From positions 88,931-152,930 of the forward strand of contig NZ_JAGYWA010000003.1 in the NCBI RefSeq assembly GCF_018383905.1: a stretch of DNA of 64,000 bases. Direction: 5' to 3'. This document shows positions 35,819 to 44,513 of the stretch, piece after piece. The notes beneath the pieces are model-generated. The model was not told where the DNA came from, ran no database searches, and worked only from the letters and a program-made list of their open reading frames with translations. The translations under genes were made by a program, and so were the position numbers. How positions within the stretch are numbered: position 1 is the stretch's first letter; every line of letters begins with the position of its first letter. Source of the stretch: Flavobacterium branchiicola (GTDB lineage Bacteria > Bacteroidota > Bacteroidia > Flavobacteriales > Flavobacteriaceae).

Positions 35819-36574
35819 ATGTTAGCAAAAAGAATTATACCTTGCTTGGATATAAAAAACGGAAGAACGGTAAAAGGCGTGAATTTTGTTGATTTACGCG
35901 ATGCCGGAGATCCTGTAGAGTTAGCTGAAATTTATTCGGCTGAAGGTGCCGATGAATTGGTTTTTCTGGATATATCGGCAACTGAAGAAAGACGTAAAAC
36001 ACTTGTAAATATGGTGCGAAGCGTAGCGGAAAAAATCAATATTCCGTTTACGGTTGGAGGTGGAATTTCGTCTGTTGAAGACGTTGATATTCTGCTGAAT
36101 AACGGAGCTGATAAAGTTTCGATTAATTCATCGGCAGTTAAAAATCCGCAATTGATAAATGATCTGGCTCAGAAATTTGGAAGTCAGTGCGTTGTCGTTG
36201 CAATCGACGCCAAACAAATCGACGGACAATGGATCGTGCATTTAGTGGGCGGAAAAGTGCCAACGGAACTAAACCTTTTCGATTGGGCTGTTGAAGTTGC
36301 AGAACGAGGAGCTGGAGAAATTTTATTTACTTCAATGGATAATGACGGAACCAAAAATGGTTTTGCAAACAAGGCTTTAGCTAAACTTTCAGAATTAGTA
36401 AATATTCCGATTATTGCTTCGGGAGGTGCCGGAAATATTCAGCATTTTGTAGATTCATTTAAAGTTGGAAAAGCCGACGCAGCTCTGGCAGCAAGTGTTT
36501 TTCACTTTAAAGAAATCGAAATAAAAGCTTTGAAACAAGAGTTAAAAAATAACAACATAGAAGTTAGGTTGTAA
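35819..36574 (+). CDS. hisF: Imidazole glycerol phosphate synthase, cyclase subunit
   Basis: A 251-residue (beta/alpha)8 enzyme. It starts [15 protein letters not shown] with catalytic Asp11, has V-G-G-G-I-S near 82, the second Asp in [10 protein letters not shown] near 171-180, and I-A-S-G-G-A-G-N. It works with HisH. Confidence 0.96.
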   Translation: MLAKRIIPCLDIKNGRTVKGVNFVDLRDAGDPVELAEIYSAEGADELVFLDISATEERRKTLVNMVRSVAEKINIPFTVGGGISSVEDVDILLNNGADKVSINSSAVKNPQLINDLAQKFGSQCVVVAIDAKQIDGQWIVHLVGGKVPTELNLFDWAVEVAERGAGEILFTSMDNDGTKNGFANKALAKLSELVNIPIIASGGAGNIQHFVDSFKVGKADAALAASVFHFKEIEIKALKQELKNNNIEVRL

Positions 36575-36678
36575 ATTCCAATTTTTTAAATTCCAAATTC
36601 CAATTCAATAATATATATCAAAAAACAATTTCAATTTTTAGGAAATCTAAAATCTGAAATCAAAAATCTAAAATAAAA
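36575..36678. repeat. AATTCCAA word repeat, hisF-hisIE spacer
   Basis: The words AATTCCAATTTT, AAATTCCAAATTCCAA and then AAATCTAAAATCTGAAATC are iterated. The AATTCCAA word reappears as a hairpin at 42816-42860. The structure is weaker than in the other spacers. Confidence 0.5.
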
Positions 36679-37275
36679 ATGGAAATAGATATCAAAAGCG
36701 CACACGGATTAATTCCGGCGATAATTCAGGATTCAGAAACTAAAAATGTTTTGATGCTGGGTTATATGAACGAAGAATCGCTTCAAAAAACAATTGAAAC
36801 TCAAAAAGTAACTTTCTACAGCCGTTCAAAACAAAGACTTTGGACAAAAGGCGAGGAGAGTGGCAACTTTTTGAATTTAGTAAGCATCAAAAATGACTGC
36901 GACGGCGATACACTTTTAATTCAGGCAAAACCTGTTGGGCCAACATGTCACACGGGAGCTGACACTTGCTGGCAAGAACCAAATACTGCTAATTACGGTT
37001 TTATTTCTCAACTAGAAGATACAATCAAAACCAGAAGAGAAAATGCTGATTCTGAGAAAAGTTATGTAGCTTCTTTATTCGAAAAAGGAATTAATAAAAT
37101 TGCGCAAAAAGTAGGTGAAGAAGCTGTAGAAGTAGTTATCGAAGCCAAAGATGATAACGACGATTTATTCCTTAGCGAAAGCGCTGATTTATTGTTTCAT
37201 TATTTGATTTTATTGCAGGCAAAAGGTTTTCAATTAAATGATGTTATTGAGGTTTTAAAGAAACGTCAGAAGTAA
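36679..37275 (+). CDS. hisIE: Phosphoribosyl-AMP cyclohydrolase / phosphoribosyl-ATP pyrophosphatase
   Basis: A 198-residue fusion. HisI (1-105) shows V-L-M-L-G-Y-M-N-E-E-S, F-Y-S-R-S-K-Q-R-L-W-T-K-G-E, the Asp metal site D-C-D-G-D, and C-H-T-G-A-D-T-C. HisE (about 110-198) shows K-V-G-E-E-A-V-E-V-V-I-E-A and E-S-A-D-L-L-F-H-Y. It is the last gene of the his operon and performs steps two and three. Confidence 0.96.
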   Translation: MEIDIKSAHGLIPAIIQDSETKNVLMLGYMNEESLQKTIETQKVTFYSRSKQRLWTKGEESGNFLNLVSIKNDCDGDTLLIQAKPVGPTCHTGADTCWQEPNTANYGFISQLEDTIKTRRENADSEKSYVASLFEKGINKIAQKVGEEAVEVVIEAKDDNDDLFLSESADLLFHYLILLQAKGFQLNDVIEVLKKRQK

Positions 37276-37277
37276 AA

Positions 37278-37380
37278 TTGTCATTTCGACGTAAGGAGAA
37301 ATCGCACTAGAGATTCAACAAAGATTGGCGATATGCTTTGTGGAGTTCCGTGTGCGATTTCTCGTTCCTCGAAATGACAA
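37278..37380. repeat. TGTCATTTCGA inverted repeat closing the his operon
   Basis: TTGTCATTTCGACGTAAGGA from 37278, continuing to GAAATCGCAC, is mirrored by a 29-nt arm at 37352-37380 (GTGCGATTTCTC ... GAAATGACAA) with few mismatches and a loop of about 40 nt. It ends in an A-rich tract between two converging genes and may double as a terminator. Confidence 0.75.
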
Positions 37381-37393
37381 AAAACGCAAATTT

Positions 37394-37807
37394 CTATAAA
37401 AACTTAGCCTTCAATTCCGGAGTTGGAATCATGCAGCTTTCTTTTTTGCCGTACCATTTGTACCTGTTTTTAGCAATAAAATCGTAAATGATATTCCGAA
37501 GTTTTTCAGGGAAAATTTCAAATATTGACAAAAGGCTGTAAATACCTCCAAGATCTTCAGCAATTTCAATAACTGCCGACGATTTGTAATAATAAGCAAC
37601 GCCGGGATTATATAAAATTATACTGTCAATTTTGCTTTGATCTACCCCAATGTAGTTGCATATTTCTTTTCCGAAATCAGATTGCAGGGACACAAACCTA
37701 AAAAGGTCTTTTTTGTCGTGTTTTATGATAAACTGTACAGCACTGTCGCATAAATTACAAACACCATCAAAGAGGATTATTTTTTTGTTTTCAGGAAGAT
37801 TTAGCAT
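37394..37807 (-). CDS. DCC-family thiol-disulfide oxidoreductase
   Basis: A 137-residue cytoplasmic protein. The DxxCxxC-type motif F-D-G-V-C-N-L-C (Cys17 and Cys20), with the paired I-I-L-F-D strand, identifies the DCC/DUF393 family; a later R-F-V-S-L-Q is also typical. It probably performs a thiol redox reaction; the partner is unknown. It is last of a minus-strand trio. Confidence 0.88.
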   Translation of the reverse strand: MLNLPENKKIILFDGVCNLCDSAVQFIIKHDKKDLFRFVSLQSDFGKEICNYIGVDQSKIDSIILYNPGVAYYYKSSAVIEIAEDLGGIYSLLSIFEIFPEKLRNIIYDFIAKNRYKWYGKKESCMIPTPELKAKFL

Positions 37808-37825
37808 AGTTTCTTATCTCAAAAA

Positions 37826-38323
37826 TTACTTTAAAATCAATTGCATAAAAACTAAATCAAGCCAATGATCAAATTTGTAACCTACTTCGCGAATGGTTCC
37901 TGTGGCAACAAAACCAAATCGCTCGTGAAAAGCAATACTTCCGGCATTATCGGCATCGATCGCACCAATCATAACGTGATAGCCTTGTTCTTTAGCTAAG
38001 CGAATTAATTCTGTCAATAATTTAGAACCAATTCCTTTTCCAATTACATGATCAACCACATAAACAGAATGCTCAATAGTATATTGATAACCAATTTTTT
38101 CACGAAACTGACCGTAACTTCCAAAACCAACCACTTCACCATTTAAATCAGCAATAACTATCGGAAGATTTTTAGCTTTTTTATCCTCAAACCATTTGGT
38201 CTGAACATCAAGAGTCTGAACTTCATAGCTATAATTTGCTGTAGTATGCAAAATCGAATGATTTACAATTTCCAGAATTTTTTCTAAATCATTTACAGTT
38301 GCCGGTCTAAGCTTTAATTCCAT
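37826..38323 (-). CDS. GNAT-family N-acetyltransferase
   Basis: A 165-residue protein resembling the phosphinothricin / methionine sulfoximine acetyltransferase group: L-R-P-A-T-V-N-D-L-E at the start, E-H-S-V-Y-V near 108, the acetyl-CoA loop V-I-G-K-G-I-G-S-K-L-L near 115-125, then N-A-G-S-I-A-F-H-E-R-F-G-F and H-W-L-D-L-V-F-M-Q. It likely acetylates an amino-acid-like substrate. It is 15 nt from the thioredoxin-TPR gene upstream. Confidence 0.88.
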   Translation of the reverse strand: MELKLRPATVNDLEKILEIVNHSILHTTANYSYEVQTLDVQTKWFEDKKAKNLPIVIADLNGEVVGFGSYGQFREKIGYQYTIEHSVYVVDHVIGKGIGSKLLTELIRLAKEQGYHVMIGAIDADNAGSIAFHERFGFVATGTIREVGYKFDHWLDLVFMQLILK

Positions 38324-38338
38324 ATTAAATGTAAAAGG

Positions 38339-39517
38339 TTATTTTGTATTTAATTCCGCCAACAAAGTGTCGACTTCTTTTGTATTCCAGGTCATTTCGG
38401 TGCAAATTTCCTTGGCGTCTTTTGCATATTGCAGAGCAAGTTTTTTGTCCTTTATTTTATTATAAAGTCGGGCCAGCAATAAATTTCCATCATATGAATC
38501 ATTTAATTCTAAAGAATGTTTCACCCAGAAAATTGATTTTTTAAGGCTTTCCGTGTCTTTTATGTGTTTCAGATAAGTATTTCCAATGTCTTTCAGAAAG
38601 CTCGCATCATTCCAAACTAGTTTTTGGGTATCTTCAAGAGTTACTTTTTTATAAAACTGCCATTTTTCAGTTCTTTCAGCAAGAGTGAGATCAAACTTAA
38701 AAACCAATGAATCTGTTTTTTGTAAACGGATAGATTTTGCAACTTCTCTTTGTTTATAATAATTTACAGTGTCCAGATTGTCAACCAAAGGACGAAGTAA
38801 TTCGGTTACAATACTTTCTATTTTACGATCAACACGATTTTGCGAAGCTACAGCAGCAAATTCCTTTTGGTGACTTAGAACGTACTGAAATTCCCTTGAT
38901 TTAATATCTGTTACGCCATTTGCAATAACGCGCCAATTGGTTTCACTCACTAATTGTGCGTCTGATTGTGTGTTTAAATATACATGCGTTGGAATCGCTA
39001 AATCTGTTCTGTCTTTTCCCTTTTTTAATGCATTCAAATAAGTAAAAAACTTATCTGAATTAGAAGGATCATCCAGAAATATCTTTTCCAAATAGGGAAG
39101 CTGCAATTTAGGATTTAAGGCATTATTAGCTTCAGCCAAAAATTCTGGTGTTTTCATTTCTCCTTTTAAGGCATACAGAAGAGTTTCGTCTGCAGGATCA
39201 ATAAACAGGAATGTTGGCAATGACTTGGTATTGAATTTGTTTTTAAGTGCAATTCCTTCTTCCTTTTCAATATTCTTCCAGGCACATACATAGTTTTTCT
39301 TTAGAAACTCCATCACTTTTGGGTCACTAAAAACTTCTTTTTTCATTAAATTACAATGCGGACACCAATCTGCATAAAGCATTACAAAAAGTGGCTTGCC
39401 TTCTAGTTTGGCTGTTTCCAGTGCTTTTTGATAAGGAGTATCTTCAGGAACAAATTGATTCTGAGATTTTATAGATTGAAAAGAAAGTATAAAAAAGAAT
39501 ATATATAAGAAACGCAT
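38339..39517 (-). CDS. Exported thioredoxin-fold protein with TPR-like tail
   Basis: A 392-residue protein with signal peptide 1-18 and a thioredoxin fold at about 25-150. Active-site Cys52-Pro-His-Cys55 in A-D-W-C-P-H-C is the DsbA/DsbD-gamma-like CPHC. S-L-P-T-F-L-F-I-D gives the cis-Pro. Residues about 150-390 are helical and end in TPR-like segments (N-L-L-L-A-R-L-Y-N-K). It is a periplasmic disulfide reductase or isomerase candidate, first in the minus-strand trio with the DCC redox protein last. Confidence 0.88.
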   Translation of the reverse strand: MRFLYIFFFILSFQSIKSQNQFVPEDTPYQKALETAKLEGKPLFVMLYADWCPHCNLMKKEVFSDPKVMEFLKKNYVCAWKNIEKEEGIALKNKFNTKSLPTFLFIDPADETLLYALKGEMKTPEFLAEANNALNPKLQLPYLEKIFLDDPSNSDKFFTYLNALKKGKDRTDLAIPTHVYLNTQSDAQLVSETNWRVIANGVTDIKSREFQYVLSHQKEFAAVASQNRVDRKIESIVTELLRPLVDNLDTVNYYKQREVAKSIRLQKTDSLVFKFDLTLAERTEKWQFYKKVTLEDTQKLVWNDASFLKDIGNTYLKHIKDTESLKKSIFWVKHSLELNDSYDGNLLLARLYNKIKDKKLALQYAKDAKEICTEMTWNTKEVDTLLAELNTK

Positions 39518-39550
39518 ATTACTTTGAGTTTTGTCAATAATTCACTTTTA

Positions 39551-39558
39551 CAAATATA
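39551..39558 (-). promoter_or_regulatory. Predicted -7 box of the thioredoxin-TPR operon
   Basis: On the minus strand this reads TATATTTG, an exact TAnnTTTG match, 33 nt upstream of the start codon. No clear -33 box. Confidence 0.45.
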
Positions 39559-39623
39559 TTCCCTTTTTTGATAATGGTTCTTAATATATTCCCATTTATA
39601 AGTTAAATCAAACCCGAAGTTCG

Positions 39624-39631
39624 TAACTTTG
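39624..39631 (+). promoter_or_regulatory. Predicted -7 box of menD
   Basis: TAACTTTG matches TAnnTTTG and lies 58 nt upstream of menD. No TTG at the expected -33 distance. Confidence 0.45.
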
Positions 39632-39689
39632 TGTTCTTGAAAAGAAATCCTGAATCAAGATTTTCTTTATAAAATAATACACCGTAAGA

Positions 39690-41363
39690 ATGATTTACCC
39701 CAAAATAGCGCTTGCACAAAGCATTATAGAAATTTGTTTAGCAAAAGGAATCACCAATATTATAATTTCTCCAGGTTCAAGAAATGCACCTCTAACCATT
39801 GGTTTTGCACAACACCCAAACTTCACATGTTATAGTATTGCTGACGAACGCTGTGCAGCGTTTTTTGCCTTGGGAATTGCACAACAAACTCAAAAACCAA
39901 CAGCAGTTGTTTGTACTTCGGGATCTGCGTTATTAAATTATTATCCGGCTGTTGCAGAAGCATTTTACAGTCAGATTCCGTTAATTGTAATTTCGGCAGA
40001 TCGTCCTCAAAGTAAAATTGATATTGGAGACGGACAAACCATTCGTCAGGAAAATGTTTTTATAAATCATTCTGTTTTTAATGCTAATCTAACCGAAGAA
40101 GCTTCTGAAGAAAATGATTTAAAAATCAATAAAGCCATAGAAACTTCTATTCTTCAAAAAGGTCCGGTTCATATTAATGCCCCTTTTGAAGAACCTTTAT
40201 ATGAAACGACAGATACACTTTCGGTTCATCCAAAAATCACAGCAATAGAAGAAACAATTGGAACTAAAACTATTGAAAACGAAGCTGATTTTGTTTCAAT
40301 CTGGAATAATGCCAAACGAAAACTTATTCTGGTTGGTGTAAATGAAGTGAATAATCTGGATGAGAAAGTTATAGAAAAACTTGCTGCACATCAATCTGTT
40401 GTTGTATTGACAGAAACAACATCAAATTTACATCATCCCAGCTTTATTAATAGTATTGATACACTAATAACGCCTTTTGACGATCATGATTTCAATGCCT
40501 TTCAGCCCGAAGTTTTAGTAACATTTGGCGGAATGATTGTTTCAAAAAGAATCAAAGCTTTTTTACGTAAATACAAACCCTTGCATCACTGGCACATTGA
40601 TACTTTACGTGCCTACGATACTTTTAATGCATTAACGAAGCACTTTGAGATGCACCCGAATGATTTCTTTACTGGGTTGTTATCAAAAACAAAGAGTATA
40701 GAAAGTGATTATTTCGCTAAAATCAGTAAAATCTACCATCTTAGAACAATAAAAAGAGCGGAGTATTTAGAAAGAACTGTTTTTTCAGATTTTAAAGTCT
40801 TTGAAAAAGTTATAGAAACACTGCCAAAATATAGTCAATTGCAAATAAGTAATAGTTCTGCTATTCGATATGCACAATTAATAGACATTGATCCTTCAAT
40901 CGAAGTATTTTGTAATAGAGGAACAAGCGGTATTGATGGTAGCACATCTACAGCAATAGGTGCTGCAGTTGGAAACTCAAAACCAACTGTTTTTATTACC
41001 GGTGATATTGGCTTTTTGTATGACAGCAATGCTTTATGGAATGCTTATATTCCTAAAAACTTCAAAATTATTTTAGTGAATAATGGAGGAGGAGGAATTT
41101 TCAGAATTTTGCCAGGACATCAGGAAAAACCCGTTTTTAATACGTATTTCGAAACCTCTCATAATTTAACTGCCGAACATTTAGCTAAAATGTATGGTCT
41201 AAAATATTTCACTGCCAATGATTCAAAATCTCTAGAGATTAGTTTAGATAATTTTTATAACGAAAATGAATCTCCTTGCATACTGGAAATTTTTACACCA
41301 ACTCACGAAAACGATGTGATTTTAAAAGAATACTTTAAAGAACTAAATAAAATTGTAAGTTAA
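39690..41363 (+). CDS. menD: SEPHCHC synthase (menaquinone synthesis)
   Basis: A 557-residue ThDP enzyme joining 2-oxoglutarate to isochorismate, the first committed step to menaquinone. N-terminal I-I-I-S-P-G-S-R-N-A-P-L carries the conserved SPGSRN motif; the ThDP/Mg site is G-D-I-G-F-L-Y-D-S-N-A-L near 440, followed by V-N-N-G-G-G-G-I-F. Length is normal. It opens the men region; menF, often just upstream in flavobacteria, is not here. Confidence 0.96.
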   Translation: MIYPKIALAQSIIEICLAKGITNIIISPGSRNAPLTIGFAQHPNFTCYSIADERCAAFFALGIAQQTQKPTAVVCTSGSALLNYYPAVAEAFYSQIPLIVISADRPQSKIDIGDGQTIRQENVFINHSVFNANLTEEASEENDLKINKAIETSILQKGPVHINAPFEEPLYETTDTLSVHPKITAIEETIGTKTIENEADFVSIWNNAKRKLILVGVNEVNNLDEKVIEKLAAHQSVVVLTETTSNLHHPSFINSIDTLITPFDDHDFNAFQPEVLVTFGGMIVSKRIKAFLRKYKPLHHWHIDTLRAYDTFNALTKHFEMHPNDFFTGLLSKTKSIESDYFAKISKIYHLRTIKRAEYLERTVFSDFKVFEKVIETLPKYSQLQISNSSAIRYAQLIDIDPSIEVFCNRGTSGIDGSTSTAIGAAVGNSKPTVFITGDIGFLYDSNALWNAYIPKNFKIILVNNGGGGIFRILPGHQEKPVFNTYFETSHNLTAEHLAKMYGLKYFTANDSKSLEISLDNFYNENESPCILEIFTPTHENDVILKEYFKELNKIVS

Positions 41364-41440
41364 ATTGTGTTAAAATTTTATTTTGCATTCTAATATTTTT
41401 TAATATTGGCGTCTAATTATAACCCAATACTAAATATATT

Positions 41441-41782
41441 ATGAGCAAAAGAGAAGAGTTAATCAAAAAATACGCGACAGATCTAAAAGAAAAATGTGGT
41501 GTAACTGCAGATATGGACTTATTAACTAAAGTTACTATTGGCTGCGGGCCAGCAATTTATAATGATGATGCATCTACAATTGCTGCAACTCAACAATCAG
41601 AACTGGATACTGTAAAGCATAATTTCCTTATTAAGAAATTGGGTTTAAAAGCAGGTCCCGAATTAGATGCAGCTTTAAATGCTGTTCTGGAAAAATACGG
41701 TAAATCTAATAAACATAAATACAGAGCAGTTGTTTATTATTTACTTACAGTACATTTTAAAAAAGAAAGTATTTACAAATAG
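41441..41782 (+). CDS. DUF2853 protein
   Basis: A 113-residue cytoplasmic protein, fully helical by look, with the family pattern K-K-Y-A-x-D-L-K-E-K near the start, C-G-P-A-I-Y-N-x-D near 50 and Y-R-A-V-V-Y-Y-L-L near 100. It follows menD by 77 nt and is closed by a terminator. Its function is unknown; the position next to menD recurs in flavobacteria. Confidence 0.85.
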   Translation: MSKREELIKKYATDLKEKCGVTADMDLLTKVTIGCGPAIYNDDASTIAATQQSELDTVKHNFLIKKLGLKAGPELDAALNAVLEKYGKSNKHKYRAVVYYLLTVHFKKESIYK

Positions 41783-41805
41783 ATTTTAAGACAATCCAAA
41801 ATTAG

Positions 41806-41835
41806 AAAAGCGTTATCATCATAACGCTTTTTGTT
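41806..41835 (+). terminator. Intrinsic terminator
   Basis: AAAAGCGTTAT, 4-nt loop, ATAACGCTTTT, then T's. It ends the menD-DUF2853 transcript. Confidence 0.88.
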
Positions 41836-41876
41836 TTTTATGTAAAACATTATTCGCGTTACACTTTCAAACTTCG

Positions 41877-41884
41877 TACATTTG
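41877..41884 (+). promoter_or_regulatory. Predicted -7 box of the S1-domain gene
   Basis: TACATTTG fits TAnnTTTG, 38 nt before the ATG. TTC at 41853-41855 is a weak -33 candidate. Confidence 0.45.
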
Positions 41885-41922
41885 CGCCATAGAAACTTAG
41901 TTGCTTATCAACTTAGAATAAT

Positions 41923-42786
41923 ATGAATATGATCGAAATTGGAAAATACAATACACTAACTATATTACGTGATACAAAAGTGGGTTTATTTTTAGGAAAT
42001 CCTGAAAAAGACCCAGATGGAATACACGATATTTTATTACCAAACAAATACGTTCCGAATAAATTTGAAATAGGCGATGAACTTGTCGTTTTTGTTTATC
42101 TGGATCACGAGCAACGTCCAGTTGCTACAACTCTTGAACCTTATATTTTACTGAATGAATTTGCTCTTTTAAGAGTAAATTACATTAATAATGTTGGTGC
42201 TTTTATGGATTGGGGAATGGAAAAAGACATTCTTGTTCCGTTTAAAGAGCAGGCACGCCCAATGGAAAAAGGAAAACGTTATTTAGTTTACCTTTATATA
42301 GACGAAAAAACCAATCGTTTGGTGGCTTCAAGTAAATTGAACCAGTTTTTAAGTAATGAAAAACTAACGGTTGAAAAAGGCGAAGAAGTTGATCTGATAG
42401 TTTCGCATATTACAGAATTAGGAATCAATGTGATTATCAATGAACAACACAAAGGTTTATTGTATAAAGATGAAGTTTATGATGATGCAATCAGAACTGG
42501 CGACAGAATGATAGGATTCATTAAAAACATTCGTCCTGACAATAAAATTGATGTTGCTTTACAAGTACAAGGTTACCAAAGTATTGAACCAAATGCAGAA
42601 AAAATATTAGACGAACTAAGAGCTAATCGTGGTTTTTTACGTCTAAATGATAATTCGCATCCGGAAGATATTAAAACGGTATTAAAAATGAGTAAAAAAA
42701 CCTTCAAAAAAGCTATTGGGGCTTTATACAAGGAAAAACTTATTGAAATTAAAGAAGACGGAATTTATCTGATAAAAGAAAATTAA
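41923..42786 (+). CDS. CvfB-like S1 RNA-binding protein
   Basis: A 287-residue protein with S1-like beta-barrel repeats at about 1-65, 68-135 and 145-215 (second one V-N-Y-I-N-N-V-G-A-F-M-D-W-G) and a winged-helix domain at the end (G-F-L-R-L-N-D-N-S-H-P-E-D-I near 228; M-S-K-K-T-F-K-K-A-I-G). This matches the CvfB family, which binds RNA and affects expression of other genes in Firmicutes. A second ATG lies two codons in. The men neighbourhood is conserved but no direct link to quinone synthesis is known. Confidence 0.88.
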   Translation: MNMIEIGKYNTLTILRDTKVGLFLGNPEKDPDGIHDILLPNKYVPNKFEIGDELVVFVYLDHEQRPVATTLEPYILLNEFALLRVNYINNVGAFMDWGMEKDILVPFKEQARPMEKGKRYLVYLYIDEKTNRLVASSKLNQFLSNEKLTVEKGEEVDLIVSHITELGINVIINEQHKGLLYKDEVYDDAIRTGDRMIGFIKNIRPDNKIDVALQVQGYQSIEPNAEKILDELRANRGFLRLNDNSHPEDIKTVLKMSKKTFKKAIGALYKEKLIEIKEDGIYLIKEN

Positions 42787-42815
42787 GAATTTAAATTCCA
42801 ATGTTTTAAAATTTA

Positions 42816-42860
42816 AAATTCCAAACTCCAGTACAAAACTAGTATTGGAATTTGGAATTT
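42816..42860. repeat. AATTCCAA hairpin
   Basis: Arms 42816-42834 and 42842-42860 pair over 19 positions with one mismatch and one G-T, around a 7-nt loop. It uses the word AATTCCAA also present in the hisF-hisIE spacer. It lies just after the CvfB-like gene and before a strong terminator. Confidence 0.7.
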
Positions 42861-42886
42861 ATTTTTTGGAATTTTACTAATATAAC

Positions 42887-42924
42887 AGGAAAGGCTGCTC
42901 ATTACAAGCAGCCTTTCCCTTTTT
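42887..42924 (+). terminator. Strong intrinsic terminator
   Basis: GGAAAGGCTGCT, 7-nt loop, AGCAGCCTTTCC, then CTTTTT. Perfect 12-bp GC-containing stem, 100 nt after the CvfB-like gene. Confidence 0.9.
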
Positions 42925-42925
42925 A

Positions 42926-43586
42926 TTCTAGTTTTAAAAAAAATTGTAATTAAAAAAAAACAGAAATAAAATAATTTCGAATCCATTAAAAAAGCAACAA
43001 CTTTATTACTTTTAGAAATCACTTCTTTTTATGGGTATGTCTTTAAACGATCTTTACATCTATCTTCATCACAAAATCTCGATTTCGCGGCTAATCCATT
43101 TGGTTTGATAAAATAACTTTTAGAAAGTTTCGGTTAGTATTTTTCCTCTTTTCGTAATCAATCTTGATACTAATTACTAAACAATTCTAGTGTTTAACCT
43201 TAGGTGCTACTATCTCCTTTTTGAAGTTTCAACAAATGAATAAATCATTTGCTCATTATTTATGGCTTTTTTACTAATCAGAACCGTAAAAAAATGAGCG
43301 ACAAATTTTTTAAATTTTCTCAAAAAAATCATTTTTTAGGTTAATAAATCAGTGAAAGAAAATCAATCTTATATCAACAAAATAATTTGTATCTCGTTGA
43401 TTTCTAGGATGTAAAATTACTTATATTTTTTTAAACCTAATGTTAAAAAGTGTTATTTTTTGTAAGTAAATACCAATTGTTAACATTAGATCTAATTTTA
43501 GCATAGACTAAAAGCAAATTGAGTAGGTCAAAATGTAAAAATGCGTTATTTTTACACTATAATTATTTAAAACTAAACAAATAGAA
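42926..43586. other. 660-nt AT-rich gap upstream of menB
   Basis: No convincing gene. The only start with some coding look is ATG at 43031 (25 codons: M-G-M-S-L-N-D-L-Y-I-Y-L-H-H-K ...), too short to call. CTAATGTTAA at 43437-43446 and TTAACATTAG at 43480-43489 form a 10-bp inverted repeat. The stretch could be a long menB leader or the decayed remains of a gene. Confidence 0.45.
43534..43556 (+). promoter_or_regulatory. Palindrome just upstream of menB
   Basis: TGTAAAAAT, 5 nt, ATTTTTACA: perfect 9-bp arms ending 30 nt before the menB ATG. Its position suggests an operator or a leader hairpin. Confidence 0.5.
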
Positions 43587-44420
43587 ATGGATTGGATTAC
43601 TGCCAGAGAATTTGAAGATATAACGTATAAAAAATGTAACGGAGTTGCCAGAATTGCTTTTAACAGACCAAATGTTAGAAATGCTTTTCGTCCTAAAACA
43701 ACCTCAGAACTATATCAGGCTTTTTATGATGCACAGGAAGACACTTCAATTGGAGTTGTTTTGCTTTCTGCAGAAGGTCCTTCTACAAAAGACGGGGTTT
43801 ATTCTTTTTGCAGCGGTGGCGATCAAAACGCGCGCGGACATCAGGGTTATGTAGGTGAAGACGGGCAACACCGTTTGAACATTCTTGAAGTACAGCGATT
43901 AATTCGTTTTATGCCAAAAGTTGTTATTGCAGTAGTTCCGGGTTGGGCAGTTGGTGGCGGACACAGTTTACACGTAGTTTGCGACATGACTTTAGCGAGT
44001 AAAGAACACGCTATTTTTAAACAAACAGATGCCGATGTAACTAGTTTTGATGGTGGTTATGGTTCTGCTTACCTTGCTAAAATGGTTGGACAGAAAAAAG
44101 CAAGAGAGATTTTCTTTTTAGGAAGAAACTATTCAGCACAAGAAGCAATGGATATGGGAATGGTAAATGCTGTAATTCCTCATGATGAATTGGAAGATAC
44201 CGCTTATGAGTGGGCACAGGAAATTCTGCAAAAATCGCCAACGTCTATAAAAATGCTAAAATTCGCTATGAACTTAACAGACGACGGAATGGTTGGTCAA
44301 CAAGTTTTTGCCGGAGAAGCAACGCGTTTAGCTTATATGACAGAAGAAGCAAAAGAAGGAAGAAATGCATTCCTAGAAAAAAGAAAGCCAAACTTTGGTG
44401 AAAATAAATGGTTGCCATAA
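43587..44420 (+). CDS. menB: 1,4-dihydroxy-2-naphthoyl-CoA synthase
   Basis: A 277-residue crotonase-fold enzyme that closes the naphthalene ring from o-succinylbenzoyl-CoA. Marks are F-C-S-G-G-D-Q-N near 80, V-V-P-G-W-A-V-G-G-G-H near 118 (oxyanion), and K-Q-T-D-A-D-V-T-S-F-D-G-G-Y-G. The Asp in D-A-D-V takes the place of the Gly of bicarbonate-dependent E. coli MenB, as in the mycobacterial enzyme, so this one should not need bicarbonate. It is followed by menA. Confidence 0.95.
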   Translation: MDWITAREFEDITYKKCNGVARIAFNRPNVRNAFRPKTTSELYQAFYDAQEDTSIGVVLLSAEGPSTKDGVYSFCSGGDQNARGHQGYVGEDGQHRLNILEVQRLIRFMPKVVIAVVPGWAVGGGHSLHVVCDMTLASKEHAIFKQTDADVTSFDGGYGSAYLAKMVGQKKAREIFFLGRNYSAQEAMDMGMVNAVIPHDELEDTAYEWAQEILQKSPTSIKMLKFAMNLTDDGMVGQQVFAGEATRLAYMTEEAKEGRNAFLEKRKPNFGENKWLP

Positions 44421-44436
44421 ATTAATAGAATTATAT

Positions 44437-44490
44437 CAGGTTTCAAGTTTCATGTTACACATTCTGTAAAAATCTGAAACTTGAAACCTG
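44437..44490. repeat. 16-bp perfect inverted repeat, menB-menA spacer
   Basis: CAGGTTTCAAGTTTCA and TGAAACTTGAAACCTG are exact complements, 22 nt apart. Each arm repeats the word TTTCAAGTTTCA. It ends 23 nt before menA and has no T run, so it is not an ordinary terminator. Confidence 0.8.
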
Positions 44491-44513
44491 AAACTAAATA
44501 AACTAAAAATAGA

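Noticed and set aside
43031..43108. 25-codon frame in the gap before menB
   Set aside because: It is too short, has no leader-peptide bias or nearby terminator, and no recognisable family.
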